NCBI GenBank assembly: GCA_964631325.1 | Contig: CAZVWJ010000002.1 | Location: forward strand, 1 to 64,000 | Length of the DNA: 64,000 nt | Origin: CAZVWJ01 sp964631325 | GTDB lineage: Bacteria > T1Sed10-126 | Direction of reading: 5' to 3' | Shown: positions 33,728-42,682 of the stretch, one piece after another | Layout of the letters: each line of letters starts with the position of its first letter | Position numbering within the stretch: position 1 is the stretch's first letter | Position numbers and translations under genes: made by a program | The notes under the pieces: model-generated | What the model was told of the DNA's origin: nothing | Database searches by the model: none | The model's input: only the letters and a program-made list of their open reading frames with translations

Positions 33728-36338
33728 TTTCAGTTCTCCCGACCTCTATTTCTTTCTCAAAATACTCACGGAGTTTATCCTTACTCTCAATGTCCGCGTC
33801 CAATTGATAAGCGTAAATTTCTTCAATTATGTTCCCCATTTCAGGACCGGGTTCCACGCCCCATTCTTTCAAATCAACTCCGGATACCAGGGGGGAGGCA
33901 GAACGAATACTTTGCCGGTAATGTTTGATTTTTCTACGGACTGATTCCTCTGTAGCAATTTGCAAGGCCAGTAAAACTTCTACACTGTCAATAAAATCGA
34001 GTAAATTATTTAGCTCTGAGTCTAAATTTACAGCAGCTATTTCAGAAGCCAATTCCACTCCCCGTTTAAATTGATTAATTATATCTTCTCGCCGTTGACT
34101 AAACATTAATCTTTTTGCAAAATAAGCAGACTTTTCCTGTGATAACGGGTAAGTCAACAAGCAATAATAAATGGCAACTTTATCTTCAACCGTTTTATTT
34201 TTTAATAATCGGGGAACTTCGCCAAACCATTTTCCCATGGAATCAACTGGTTTTAATTCTTTTACAAGGGACTGAAGTACCCCGAAGTCAAACAATTTTT
34301 TTACCACCTTCCAGGGGTTTGGTTCGGCAAAAACTTGACCCAGCTCATCCTGGAGCCGATCACCACTTACCGCTCCAAACGGATTTCCCTTCAGGGCCTG
34401 CTCCAGTTGGAATTTAGTGTTGGACTCCAGTTCAAAATCAAACCTGGTAGCAAAACGAATTGCCCTGAAAATCCGAGTGGGATCATCGAGAAAACTCATC
34501 CTGTCGTGAACCCTGATCTCCCCTTTTTCCAGGTCCTGACGGCCACTGTAAAGATCAAGCAAATCGCCAAAATTGCCGGGTGAGAGATCAATTGCCATGC
34601 TGTTTATAGTAAAATCACGGCGGCGTAAATCCTGATAGATTGACGCCTGCTCCACGTTTACCCTGGGAAGAGCTGCGGGATGGGAATAAAACTCCGAACG
34701 TGCCGTTGCCACATCTATGACCAGTCCTTCCGCCAGTTTAAAACTGGCGGTCCTGAATTTTTCGTGTTCAGTTAATTTTGCCCCCTCTCTGTCCGCAATC
34801 TCCCGAGCAAACTCAAGCGCATCCTCCCTTACAACAAAATCAAAATCCCGGGTGGATTCTTCCGTTAAAATATCTCTCACACTCCCTCCTACCAGGTAAA
34901 GCCTGTCCCCGAGTTCTTCACATATATTTCCCCATTTTCTTAACCGGTTAAGCTGTTTTTTACTCAACACCTGCCGGAGTAGAGGCTTAACATTATCAGT
35001 CTCTATGTCTCGAGAATAAGCCGGAGCAATTTCCTTTACCTGGCCGGGCCTGTATCGCTCGTGCAAAACCCTGATTAAATCGGTGCGGGTAACTATGCCG
35101 ACCAGTTTAGAATCATCGGTTACGGGTAAGCGCCCAATCTGATTCTCCATCATACAATTTTGAATCTGCTGAAGTCCGGTGTCCAACGAGATTGTCACCA
35201 CGTCGGGAATCATAAATCCTTTAACCGGAGCATGAGTTAAATCGTGTTCAACTGCTTTATCCACGTCGGAACGTGTGATTATTCCCTTGAGGTTATCCTC
35301 AGCGTCAGTGATAGGAAGACCATGATGACCAAGCTCCAACATTATTTTCTGGGCTTTTTTCACTGATAAATCGGACCGAATAGAGTGGACAGGGGTGCTC
35401 ATTATCTGGCGGGCGGTTAATTCAGGTTTCAACTGTGAGCACAGCAGTTCCACGAGTGATTCCCGGGCTTCGGAGATAGTAACACCGGAAAGAGTAGCAG
35501 AAGCGGCCCGCTGATGGCCACCACCCCCAAATTGCCGGGCCAGAACCCCCGCATCCACGTGGCGGTAGCGATTTCGTATCACCACCTGAACTTTTTTATT
35601 CATCCGGACCAATAAACAGAGTAAGTTCGTATTTTCTGTATCCCGGAGCTTATGAGCCAGCAAAGCAACTTCCGGAATGTATTTATCCCTTTCTGCAGTT
35701 GCTATCGTAACCGGCACGTTGTTAAGAGTCAAATTTTCACTGCGTTTTAACAGTTCGTTGAATAAATCAAGCTGCTGATCGGTAAGTTGACGATGGCAAA
35801 AATTCTGGACTAAATCCAGGTCAGCACCACTTTTTAATAAAAATTTGCCGATATCGTAATCCAGAGGCGCAGTGGTCCCAAATTGCAGCCCCCCGGTTTC
35901 CTGATGTAAACCAAGCATAAATAAAGTTGCTTCAAAAGGAGTGACATTCAACGAAGCCCCACGGAGACGATCTACCAGGAGGGTAATCAGGGCACCGGCT
36001 TCCCCGAACAACCGTTCGTCAGTCTCAATATCCCCCTGGGAAAGCGGATGATGATCATAGAGGATAATTTCATCCGCTCGTTCAACAGCCTCCCGGTAAG
36101 GACCAAGTCGTCCAGTCTTATTAGTATCCACCACAATTACTTTTCCCAGCGACGGTTGACGGTATTCAGAGTAGCGAAAAAAAGAAAAATGATCCCGATA
36201 AAGGTTTAAGAACTCTAACACTCCCCCCTCAGCCGTGGGCTGAAGATATATCTTTGCTTCAGGATGAAGTTTTTTAGCAGCGACCATTGAAGCGAGACAA
36301 TCAAAATCAAGATTTTGATGACCCAGGATTATATTCAT
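33717..36338 (-). CDS. DHH-CBS-CBS-poly(A)/CCA nucleotidyltransferase fusion
   Basis: This 873-residue multidomain protein has a DHH phosphoesterase domain (GHQNLDFDCLASM at the N-terminus, VVDTNKTGRL, YDHHP), DHHA1 (RQFGGGGHQRAASATLSG, about 268-285), two CBS domains (about 310-425) and a class II polymerase-beta-type nucleotidyltransferase (YLVGGSVRDILTEESTRDFDFVV, RRRDFTINSMAIDLS, then the RNA-binding region). Such fusions occur in Aquifex, Thermotoga, deltaproteobacteria and others, where the polymerase half adds CCA or A to tRNA. The CBS pair suggests adenine-nucleotide sensing. It is followed by scpA and preceded by a glycosyltransferase. It may be the only tRNA nucleotidyltransferase; the genome must show whether separate CC- and A-adding enzymes exist. 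Confidence 0.93.
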   Translation of the reverse strand: MNIILGHQNLDFDCLASMVAAKKLHPEAKIYLQPTAEGGVLEFLNLYRDHFSFFRYSEYRQPSLGKVIVVDTNKTGRLGPYREAVERADEIILYDHHPLSQGDIETDERLFGEAGALITLLVDRLRGASLNVTPFEATLFMLGLHQETGGLQFGTTAPLDYDIGKFLLKSGADLDLVQNFCHRQLTDQQLDLFNELLKRSENLTLNNVPVTIATAERDKYIPEVALLAHKLRDTENTNLLCLLVRMNKKVQVVIRNRYRHVDAGVLARQFGGGGHQRAASATLSGVTISEARESLVELLCSQLKPELTARQIMSTPVHSIRSDLSVKKAQKIMLELGHHGLPITDAEDNLKGIITRSDVDKAVEHDLTHAPVKGFMIPDVVTISLDTGLQQIQNCMMENQIGRLPVTDDSKLVGIVTRTDLIRVLHERYRPGQVKEIAPAYSRDIETDNVKPLLRQVLSKKQLNRLRKWGNICEELGDRLYLVGGSVRDILTEESTRDFDFVVREDALEFAREIADREGAKLTEHEKFRTASFKLAEGLVIDVATARSEFYSHPAALPRVNVEQASIYQDLRRRDFTINSMAIDLSPGNFGDLLDLYSGRQDLEKGEIRVHDRMSFLDDPTRIFRAIRFATRFDFELESNTKFQLEQALKGNPFGAVSGDRLQDELGQVFAEPNPWKVVKKLFDFGVLQSLVKELKPVDSMGKWFGEVPRLLKNKTVEDKVAIYYCLLTYPLSQEKSAYFAKRLMFSQRREDIINQFKRGVELASEIAAVNLDSELNNLLDFIDSVEVLLALQIATEESVRRKIKHYRQSIRSASPLVSGVDLKEWGVEPGPEMGNIIEEIYAYQLDADIESKDKLREYFEKEIEVGRTENGT

Positions 36339-36343
36339 CGTTA

Positions 36344-37261
36344 TTACTGATTTTCCTCGGAAAGTAACTCAAAACGGCCGTCAACCCGGTCTATTTTCTC
36401 TCGCGGAACGGGTTTTCGGGTCTCTATGACACGTTTGAACCCGCGGAGGGCATCAACCAGAGCCTGAATAAAATATATAATCTTTTTGCGTTTTTGAAGT
36501 GCTTTCCATAATTGCTTAAAGAAAAACGAAAAACTCTTCTTAAAGGCAGTCCAGAGAGCAAAATTACGCCAAAAATACCAGAAAGTATTTCGGGTTTTGA
36601 AATAAAATTTCCGGCCTAATTCTTTTTTGCGGCCCGAACCCTCGTGAATGATTGAAATCAACGGGAAATATCTGATTTCCACTCCACTGGCCAATATCCG
36701 GGTGGCAAAATCACGTTCCTCCATGTAGGCAAAATAGGGTTCCCAAAATCCTCCGGTCCGTTCAAACATTTCAGGACGAATAGCCGCTGCACACGCGGGA
36801 AAAGTCGGACTTAAATATCCTTCGCGTTCATTACCTATCTTCTGCCAGTGAAACCAATCTTCCTGTTCGCCCTCCTCGTCAATCAAACGAAATCCCGCCG
36901 CCCCTAAATCTGAATTATCCCGGAAGTTTTCGACAATTCGACTCAGTGTATTTGACCGGGGCAACCTGGTATCATCAGCCAGGATGATAAGTAATTCTCC
37001 TTCCGCCTTTTCAGCCCCTACATTACGCCCACCTCCACCCCTGTTCTCGGACAATCCCACGTATTTGACTTCTGAAAAATCTTCCCTGAGCATTGTGGCA
37101 GTTCCATCTATGCTATCATTGTCAACCACAACTATTTCTACCCCGGGAAAGTCCTGTACTAAAATAGAGTGAAGACACCGGCGCAACTTTTCCTGCCGGT
37201 TAAGAGTTAAAACCAAAATGGAAACAAGTTGAATCTCCTGCTCACCGACGCCGGTAGGCAT
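36344..37261 (-). CDS. GT2 family glycosyltransferase
   Basis: This 305-residue GT-A inverting glycosyltransferase has VSILVLTLNRQEKLRRCL at the N-terminus, IVVVDNDSIDGTA, the metal-binding region LLIILADDTRLP, FPACAAAIRPEMFERTGGF and MEERDFATRIL (ED-type catalytic region). The C-terminal third is basic with aromatic helices, suggesting membrane association. The layout matches rhamnosyl- and related surface-glycan transferases. Its start overlaps the Wzy-like gene by about 20 bp; it is the second gene of the long operon. Confidence 0.88.
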   Translation of the reverse strand: MPTGVGEQEIQLVSILVLTLNRQEKLRRCLHSILVQDFPGVEIVVVDNDSIDGTATMLREDFSEVKYVGLSENRGGGGRNVGAEKAEGELLIILADDTRLPRSNTLSRIVENFRDNSDLGAAGFRLIDEEGEQEDWFHWQKIGNEREGYLSPTFPACAAAIRPEMFERTGGFWEPYFAYMEERDFATRILASGVEIRYFPLISIIHEGSGRKKELGRKFYFKTRNTFWYFWRNFALWTAFKKSFSFFFKQLWKALQKRKKIIYFIQALVDALRGFKRVIETRKPVPREKIDRVDGRFELLSEENQ

Positions 37262-39155
37262 AATCTACACCAGCTCTCCTGTAAAAAAGATAGTGAAATC
37301 TTCGGCGAATTTTCGGTCCGAAAAATATAAATCTGGAAAATTGCTCTCGGATTTTTCTTTTATTTTTTTCCTGGTCGAGCAGAGCATAACAAAGATACTT
37401 GCGGGCTATCAACATCCGCCGGGCTTTTCCGGTAAGAATCGGGTAATTTTCAAGTAATTCTATCTGTTTTAAAGCCTCTCGATATCTCTTTCTTTTCAAG
37501 GACCTATCAACAAACGGTATATACCAGCGGACTGATCTCGGATGAACTCTTAACTTCTGAAAATTAACTTTAGTTTGCAAAAAATCCGGCGAACGCAGTA
37601 AAGAATCTAAAAAATTGCCCCCCATCCGGCTATTTTGCCGCTCATCCAGGGGCAATTTTTGTAGATTTCTGGGATCACGCCGACGAGCTCTTCCATAGTA
37701 GACCCGAGCCCCCCGGGTATTACCGGATTTTTCCAGATAATAGCCACACAAAAAAGGATAAAATGCATCGTATTCATTTACCACTGCTGCCTTTCTAAGC
37801 AGTTTTAAACCCTTTTTTCTGTTCCCGATTTTCCAGTGGGCCATTCCCCTGTGCGCCGGAACAAAACCACTTTGCTTAAAAAAACTGCCCACCTTCCACT
37901 TTTTTTGGGCCCTTTGCCACTTTTCGTTCCGGGCCAGTTTGAGGCCAGCCTTATAATGAAGATCCAGACGGAGGGCAGCGAGACTGCCCCCGACGAGGCC
38001 AAGCGAAATCAGGACAATTAATCCACGGCCAAGGTTCTGACTGGAAATTAACTTTACTTTCTTCCTGAACCCCCGAAGCGCCAGTGGAAGGAAAAGAACG
38101 GTTATTAATAAAATACCGGGGAGCCAGAACATTGTATCAACCATTTCATGGACAAATAAATAGACAAGAACCGGTAAATACCTGAATGTCGCATAAGAAC
38201 GGTATAAGAACCAGAAACCGATACCAACTGCCAAGAAACCAACCGTTCCAAACGATACAAAAATCCAGAGAAATAAATTGTGGGGATGTCGTTGCCACCG
38301 TTCATCCCCCGTGATTTGAGGATAAACTAACGCAAAATTCCAGGCCCCAATTCCTGTAACCGGGGCCTTTCTAAGTGCTTGAAAAGTTTCGCCAACTAAC
38401 TTTATTCGCTGAAGGTTTGTAACATACGAAATATTCCCAACAAGAACTACAAGTAACAGCAAAATCACCAACAATAAAAACAGACGCCGCCAGAAATTAG
38501 CCAGAAAAAAATAACGATGGTGAAATATAAACGCCAGAGACAGGCCCAATATAGCTCCCCGAGAACCGGTAAAACAGGCTAACAACATAAGGGTGATCCC
38601 CAGTCCTCTGAATACTGCCGGTCGACTGGTAAAATAAAAAAACAGGCCCGCCAGAGCCAGAAAACGGGAAAATACGTTGGGATTAAGAAAATTTCCGGCA
38701 GGAAAATGAAAAAATCCTGCCCAGGAAAAATAATTTACCTGCTGAAAATATTGATAAATTATAGTAGGTAAAATAAAAATAAGACCGGCTAGAAAAAACA
38801 GGCTTAAATACTGACGCAAATCAGAACGGTTAAGCTGATTAACAATCAAAAACAAGACCCCTGAAGCAGTCAAATAAAGCGTGGCTTCAAAGCTATTCCA
38901 AAAATATCCGCTCGAAGTAGCTGAAACAAAAGAAAGACAGGAAAACAATCCCAATAAAACTGCGAACTCAGCGTTAACTCGGTCAGCAAGCAGAGCAAAC
39001 AACAAGCCAAAAATTCCAATCCCAAGCGAAAAGTAAAGATAAAATGAGGGTGACAACAGCAAAGGGGACTGAAGAAAAAGCACCAATAACCAGACTAACA
39101 GAAGAATCGCAACTATCCGGTCCCGCCGATTCATAAGACTATCCACTATCTGCAT
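37242..39155 (-). CDS. O-antigen ligase/polymerase (Wzy_C) membrane protein with C-terminal TPR region
   Basis: This 637-residue protein has about eleven membrane segments in its first 370 residues, with the Wzy_C motif LACFTGSRGAILGLSLAF and the loop GIGAWNFALVYP...HPHNLFLWIFVSFGTVGFLA. These enzymes ligate or polymerise lipid-linked glycans at the periplasmic face. A last membrane helix (about 375-395) leads to a basic TPR-like region (about 400-520) and a further basic tail. It is the first gene of the long operon. WaaL-like ligase, Wzy polymerase and pilin-glycosylating ligase cannot be separated here; the pilus genes in the window make the last worth considering. Confidence 0.85.
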   Translation of the reverse strand: MQIVDSLMNRRDRIVAILLLVWLLVLFLQSPLLLSPSFYLYFSLGIGIFGLLFALLADRVNAEFAVLLGLFSCLSFVSATSSGYFWNSFEATLYLTASGVLFLIVNQLNRSDLRQYLSLFFLAGLIFILPTIIYQYFQQVNYFSWAGFFHFPAGNFLNPNVFSRFLALAGLFFYFTSRPAVFRGLGITLMLLACFTGSRGAILGLSLAFIFHHRYFFLANFWRRLFLLLVILLLLVVLVGNISYVTNLQRIKLVGETFQALRKAPVTGIGAWNFALVYPQITGDERWQRHPHNLFLWIFVSFGTVGFLAVGIGFWFLYRSYATFRYLPVLVYLFVHEMVDTMFWLPGILLITVLFLPLALRGFRKKVKLISSQNLGRGLIVLISLGLVGGSLAALRLDLHYKAGLKLARNEKWQRAQKKWKVGSFFKQSGFVPAHRGMAHWKIGNRKKGLKLLRKAAVVNEYDAFYPFLCGYYLEKSGNTRGARVYYGRARRRDPRNLQKLPLDERQNSRMGGNFLDSLLRSPDFLQTKVNFQKLRVHPRSVRWYIPFVDRSLKRKRYREALKQIELLENYPILTGKARRMLIARKYLCYALLDQEKNKRKIREQFSRFIFFGPKIRRRFHYLFYRRAGVDYAYRRR

Positions 39156-39616
39156 AGTAACTCTCCACTGAACAATATTACTACCAATTGAAGGACAAAT
39201 ATTTTAACAGTAACCGGAGGGGGAACCAACAATCCCCGGGATAATAACACAATTTCCGGACATAACATTTCTATGACTCGCTCCGAAAAAATTCCTTTTC
39301 AATGGTATAAAGTCCGGAGAGAAGATAAGAGTACACCGTTTCTCGTCGGACCGGAGCAATCCCGGGGCTAAAGGCCTGATTTAATCCACAACCGAAAAAA
39401 ACCGCTTGATATCATGAAGTAATTTTTACCCGGTTAAAATTTTTCTGCGTAATAATTACCCATTACTACCTATTTAATCTTCTTTTTTCTCAACTTTTGG
39501 TCTTATATTACTCCATTTGCTCCTTTTTGGATTTTTTCGCGACGGGAATAAAACTTGCTCTATAATGTGGTGAGTATTTACAATCATCTTACATTACAGG
39601 AAAGGGCTTTTTAATT
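39156..39616. other. Divergent intergenic region
   Basis: A 461-bp AT-rich gap between the start of the 14-gene operon (minus) and a small plus-strand gene. It holds a hairpin at 39312-39351 (GTCCG...CGGAC closing GAGAA...TTCTC), followed by a run rich in CCGG and GGGGCTAAAGGCCTGA. A TATAAT for the plus-strand gene lies at 39561-39566. ATTTTTTCGCGA at 39531-39542 repeats two-thirds of the palindrome upstream of the pilus promoter. No gene was found. Confidence 0.5.
39531..39566 (+). promoter_or_regulatory. Promoter and pilus-like half-palindrome before the HD-GYP-accessory-like gene
   Basis: TATAAT (39561-39566) lies about 50 bp upstream of the ATG. No consensus -35 is seen; the expected position is covered by ATTTTTTCGCGA (39531-39542), identical to the first 12 bases of the 18-bp palindrome at 6888-6905. 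This suggests an activator-dependent promoter. Confidence 0.45.
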
Positions 39617-39847
39617 ATGGGATCCAAGGTTGAAGGAGTTCAAAAAAGAGTCCCACGGTTGGAACCGGGAGCTGTTCTCGCCAAACCGGTTTACAGTCCC
39701 AAAGGGTCACGGCTCTTTGATGAAAAAAAGGAGCTAACGGAGAGCGATATTTCCCGGCTTAAAAAATGGGATATTCGCTATGTCTATATCTGCCCCGAAA
39801 AAGAACCGGAAACTTCTGACCAGACTGCCCACCCCCAGGCTTCATAA
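39617..39847 (+). CDS. Small stand-alone protein resembling the N-terminal module of HD-GYP proteins
   Basis: This 76-residue protein contains RVPRLEPGAVLAKPVYSPKG, KELTESDISRLKKW and IRYVYICPE. This pattern (xPGMVLAxDVY...LTExxIxRLxxWGI..VYV) normally precedes HD-GYP or HDOD domains of c-di-GMP phosphodiesterases. Here it stands alone, with no catalytic domain. AGGAAAGGG lies before the ATG. It is convergent with the malic enzyme gene, with 10 bp between stops. It might dock on an HD-GYP partner or act in pilus/c-di-GMP control; that is inference. Confidence 0.75.
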   Translation: MGSKVEGVQKRVPRLEPGAVLAKPVYSPKGSRLFDEKKELTESDISRLKKWDIRYVYICPEKEPETSDQTAHPQAS

Positions 39848-39857
39848 ACTATTCCGC

Positions 39858-41195
39858 TTATCCTAAATTAGTAATGAGTTCAGTCTGTTTTTGAGCCTGA
39901 TCTATCAATTTGGTGGCTTTCCGAGATAATTCTTCCGCAGACAATTCTCGTTCTGCTATTCCCTGTTCCATCGCCTTTTTTCCAACTGCTACAGCCGTAT
40001 TTATAAACACTTCCTTTTCATCCATGGTCGGAATTAATTTATCTTCTTCAAGCCCTGCTGATTCCGCAGTTTCCGCAATTGACTGGCCGGCAGCAATCGC
40101 CATCTCATCAGTAATCGTTGAGGCACCAACGTCCAGGGCACCCCGGAAAATGCCCGGGAACCCGAGAGAATTATTAATTTGATTTGGAAAATCAGACCGC
40201 CCGGTTCCCACGATTCGGGCTCCGGCTTCTTTTGCCTCCCAGGGCCAAATTTCCGGCAGAGGATTAGCGACTGCAAAAACTACCGGATCTTCATTCATTT
40301 CCGTTATCCACTTCCCTTTTATGGTTCCCGGAACCGGGCGCGAAGCGGCAACCAGCACATCAGTTCCCCTGATTGCTTCCTCCAGCTTCCCCGTTCGATT
40401 AGCCCGATTAGTTTTCCGGGCCAGCTCCCACTTGTAGGGGTTAACTGCTCGATTTTCCCGCAAATCATTCCGTTCCCGGTGCAAAATTCCGGTACTGTCC
40501 GCCACGTAAAATTTACCGGGGTCGGCCCCGGCCACTTCCAGGATACGACAGAGGGCAATATTAGCTGCACCTGCTCCAACAATACTGAACTTTACCTCGG
40601 AAAGTTCTTTTTCGACTATTTTAAGACTGTTTATTATCCCGGCCAGCTCCACCGCGGCAGTCCCCTGCTGGTCGTCATGCCAGACTGGAATATCAAGTTC
40701 TGAACGGAGCTGTTCAAGGATGTGAAAACACTTTGGAGTCGCAATATCTTCCAGGTTAATACCCCCAAAAGCCGGGGCCAGCCGTTTAACAGTAGTAATA
40801 ATTTCCTCCGGATCTGTGGTATCCACGGGGAGAGGAAATGCGCTGACTCCACCGAGATGCTTGAACAACATAGCCTTCCCCTCCATCACTGGCAGACTTG
40901 CCTCCGGCCCAATATCTCCCAACCCGAGTACCCGACTGCCATCCGTAACAATCGCCACGTTGTTCCACTTGTTGGTATATTCAAAAACTCGCCGGGGCTG
41001 GTCCGCTATTTCCCGGCAGGGAGCCGCTACGCCCGGAGTATACCAGACACTAAAATCATCCAGCTCCCGGATGGGAGCCTTAACACTGCCCTCGTATTTC
41101 CCCCGAAACTTCTGGTGCCACTCGCAGGCCTTTTGCTCCGGCTCACGGGCTTTTTCCAGGTATTCTTCTTCACCTGGTTTATTCTCCTCTTCCAT
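39858..41195 (-). CDS. Malic enzyme (malate dehydrogenase, oxaloacetate-decarboxylating)
   Basis: This protein of about 445 residues converts malate to pyruvate and CO2 with reduction of NAD(P). Motifs are VWYTPGVAAPCREIAD, GLGDIGPEASLPVMEGKAMLFKHLGG, WHDDQQGTAAVELAG and the Rossmann stretch KFSIVGAGAANIAL, followed by FAVANPLPEIWP. It is the short bacterial form without the phosphotransacetylase-like extension. ATG 41195 is chosen over TTG 41201 because GAGAGGA lies 8 bases before it. It is the third gene of fumA-fumB-mae, overlapping fumB. The cofactor is not readable. Confidence 0.95.
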   Translation of the reverse strand: MEEENKPGEEEYLEKAREPEQKACEWHQKFRGKYEGSVKAPIRELDDFSVWYTPGVAAPCREIADQPRRVFEYTNKWNNVAIVTDGSRVLGLGDIGPEASLPVMEGKAMLFKHLGGVSAFPLPVDTTDPEEIITTVKRLAPAFGGINLEDIATPKCFHILEQLRSELDIPVWHDDQQGTAAVELAGIINSLKIVEKELSEVKFSIVGAGAANIALCRILEVAGADPGKFYVADSTGILHRERNDLRENRAVNPYKWELARKTNRANRTGKLEEAIRGTDVLVAASRPVPGTIKGKWITEMNEDPVVFAVANPLPEIWPWEAKEAGARIVGTGRSDFPNQINNSLGFPGIFRGALDVGASTITDEMAIAAGQSIAETAESAGLEEDKLIPTMDEKEVFINTAVAVGKKAMEQGIAERELSAEELSRKATKLIDQAQKQTELITNLG

Positions 41196-41793
41196 CGTCA
41201 AAATCCTCTCTATACTGGTTTAATTTGTGCCTGCTTTGTTCATATATTTGAGCGTGAAGATTCCGGCCGTGAGAATCCATTGTTACCGTCAGGGGTCCAA
41301 ACTCCTCCACTTCCAGGAGCCAGACAGCCTCGGCCATCCCCAGCTCTTCCAGCCAGATACAGTCCCTTACTTTTTCGATTTTACCGGCCGCCAGCGCAGC
41401 ACAGCCCCCTGTGTACTGGGTGTAGACGGCCCCCACTTTTTCAAGCGCCTGCAGGGTAGCCCTTCCCATTCCTCCCTTGCCAATAATCACCCGGGGCTGA
41501 AACAACTGCAAAAATTCAGGTTCTACCGACTCCAGCCGTTGACTCGTTGTCGGCCCGGCCGCTAAAATCTTCCATCTTTCTTCCTGTTTTTTGGCCAGGG
41601 GACCGCAGTGAAAAAGCCCCTGTCCTTCTGGGGAAAACGGTAAGCCCCGGTGGTTTTTTGCCAGTTCAATCATTTTTTGATGAGCCGCATCCCGGGCCGT
41701 AAAAAGGTGCCCATTTAACCATATTCTATCCCCGCAGTTTAACCCCCGAACTTTCTCTTCGGTTAGCGGAGTATTCAGTATTTTTTTCTCCAT
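41179..41793 (-). CDS. fumB: Fumarate hydratase class I, beta subunit
   Basis: This protein of about 204 residues is the C-terminal half of a class I fumarase or the related L(+)-tartrate dehydratase beta chain. Features are LNTPLTEEKVRGLNCGDRIWLNG, TARDAAHQKM, FHCGPLAKK, GPTTSQRLE and VIIGKGGMGRATLQAL. The start is ATG 41793, sharing its A with the TAA stop of the alpha gene (TAATG), with GGGTGGAG upstream. Translational coupling fits a 1:1 complex. Malic enzyme follows, so fumarate can be turned to malate and on to pyruvate. Confidence 0.93.
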   Translation of the reverse strand: MEKKILNTPLTEEKVRGLNCGDRIWLNGHLFTARDAAHQKMIELAKNHRGLPFSPEGQGLFHCGPLAKKQEERWKILAAGPTTSQRLESVEPEFLQLFQPRVIIGKGGMGRATLQALEKVGAVYTQYTGGCAALAAGKIEKVRDCIWLEELGMAEAVWLLEVEEFGPLTVTMDSHGRNLHAQIYEQSRHKLNQYREDFDDGRGE

Positions 41794-42644
41794 TACTCCA
41801 CCCGGCACTCTCCATTCCTGTCAATGATCACGGAAGCCCGACGGTGCGCCCAGCACTGGACTACCAAGCCTACCGGCAGGGAAGCCGGATGACGAACCGC
41901 ATACTCAACATGCACACCAAGCGCAGTAGGCCGTCCCCCTACTCCCATCGGGCCGCCACCAATTTCATTAACCTGTTCCAGGAGCTCCTCTTCTAACTCA
42001 GCCACCTCGGGGTTTGAATGCCGGTTACCCAATGGTCTCAACAAAGCTTCCTTGCCCAATTTCAGAGCGAAATCAGCCCCTCCGCCAATTCCAATCCCCA
42101 GGATCACCGGTGGACAGGGCTTCCCCCCCGCTTCAACTACCCGTTCAAGCACAAAATCCTTTACTCCGTCCAGCCCGGCCGCCGGGGGAAGCATTTTCAG
42201 ACTGCACATGTTTTCAGCACCGCCCCCTTTTGGTAAAAGCCTGATCCGGCATTTTCCCCCGGGCACAATATCCCAGTGAATAAAGGGTGAATTTTCTCCC
42301 CTGTTATCACCCGGGTTAATTTCAGAAAATGGATCAACAGTATTAGGCCGCAGTGGTATCTCTTCTGTTGCTTGACCGAGAGCTGAACTAATTGCCGGTT
42401 TAATTTGATCCAGGTAAGGAAAATCTGCCCCCGCTTCCACAAAAAACGTCTGCATACCGGTATCCTGGCAGAGTGGAATGTTGTTAGCAGACGCAACTTC
42501 AACGTTGGTGAGAATAGATTCTAGTTGAGTTTGAGCCGGTCCTTCAGCTTCCCCGGCTGCTTTTTCCAGCGCTTGAATTACTGAGCCGGGTAATCTTGTT
42601 ACCGCTTTCTGCATTGCTTTGACTAAAGCTGCTTCTAATTTCAT
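41793..42644 (-). CDS. fumA: Fumarate hydratase class I, alpha subunit
   Basis: This 283-residue Fe-S subunit of the two-subunit class I fumarase has the three cysteines expected to hold the oxygen-sensitive 4Fe-4S cluster, in PLCQDTGMQTFFVEAG, GGGAENMCSLKM and GKPCPPVILGIGIGGG. IGGGPMGVGGRPTALGV and VQCWAHRR close the protein. L-tartrate dehydratase is the close paralogue; the adjacent malic enzyme favours fumarase. The split-subunit form is frequent in anaerobes and thermophiles. Confidence 0.93.
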   Translation of the reverse strand: MKLEAALVKAMQKAVTRLPGSVIQALEKAAGEAEGPAQTQLESILTNVEVASANNIPLCQDTGMQTFFVEAGADFPYLDQIKPAISSALGQATEEIPLRPNTVDPFSEINPGDNRGENSPFIHWDIVPGGKCRIRLLPKGGGAENMCSLKMLPPAAGLDGVKDFVLERVVEAGGKPCPPVILGIGIGGGADFALKLGKEALLRPLGNRHSNPEVAELEEELLEQVNEIGGGPMGVGGRPTALGVHVEYAVRHPASLPVGLVVQCWAHRRASVIIDRNGECRVE

Positions 42645-42682
42645 TTTTACAATCCATCCCTGTCAAAAAATATAAGACCTTA

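Noticed and set aside
39312..39420. Possible c-di-GMP or other riboswitch near the HD-GYP-accessory-like gene
   Set aside because: A hairpin and a GGGGCTAAAGGCCTGA stretch are present, but the conserved cores of the GEMM-I/II classes could not be matched on either strand. The hairpin is also about 265 bp before the start and upstream of the likely promoter.
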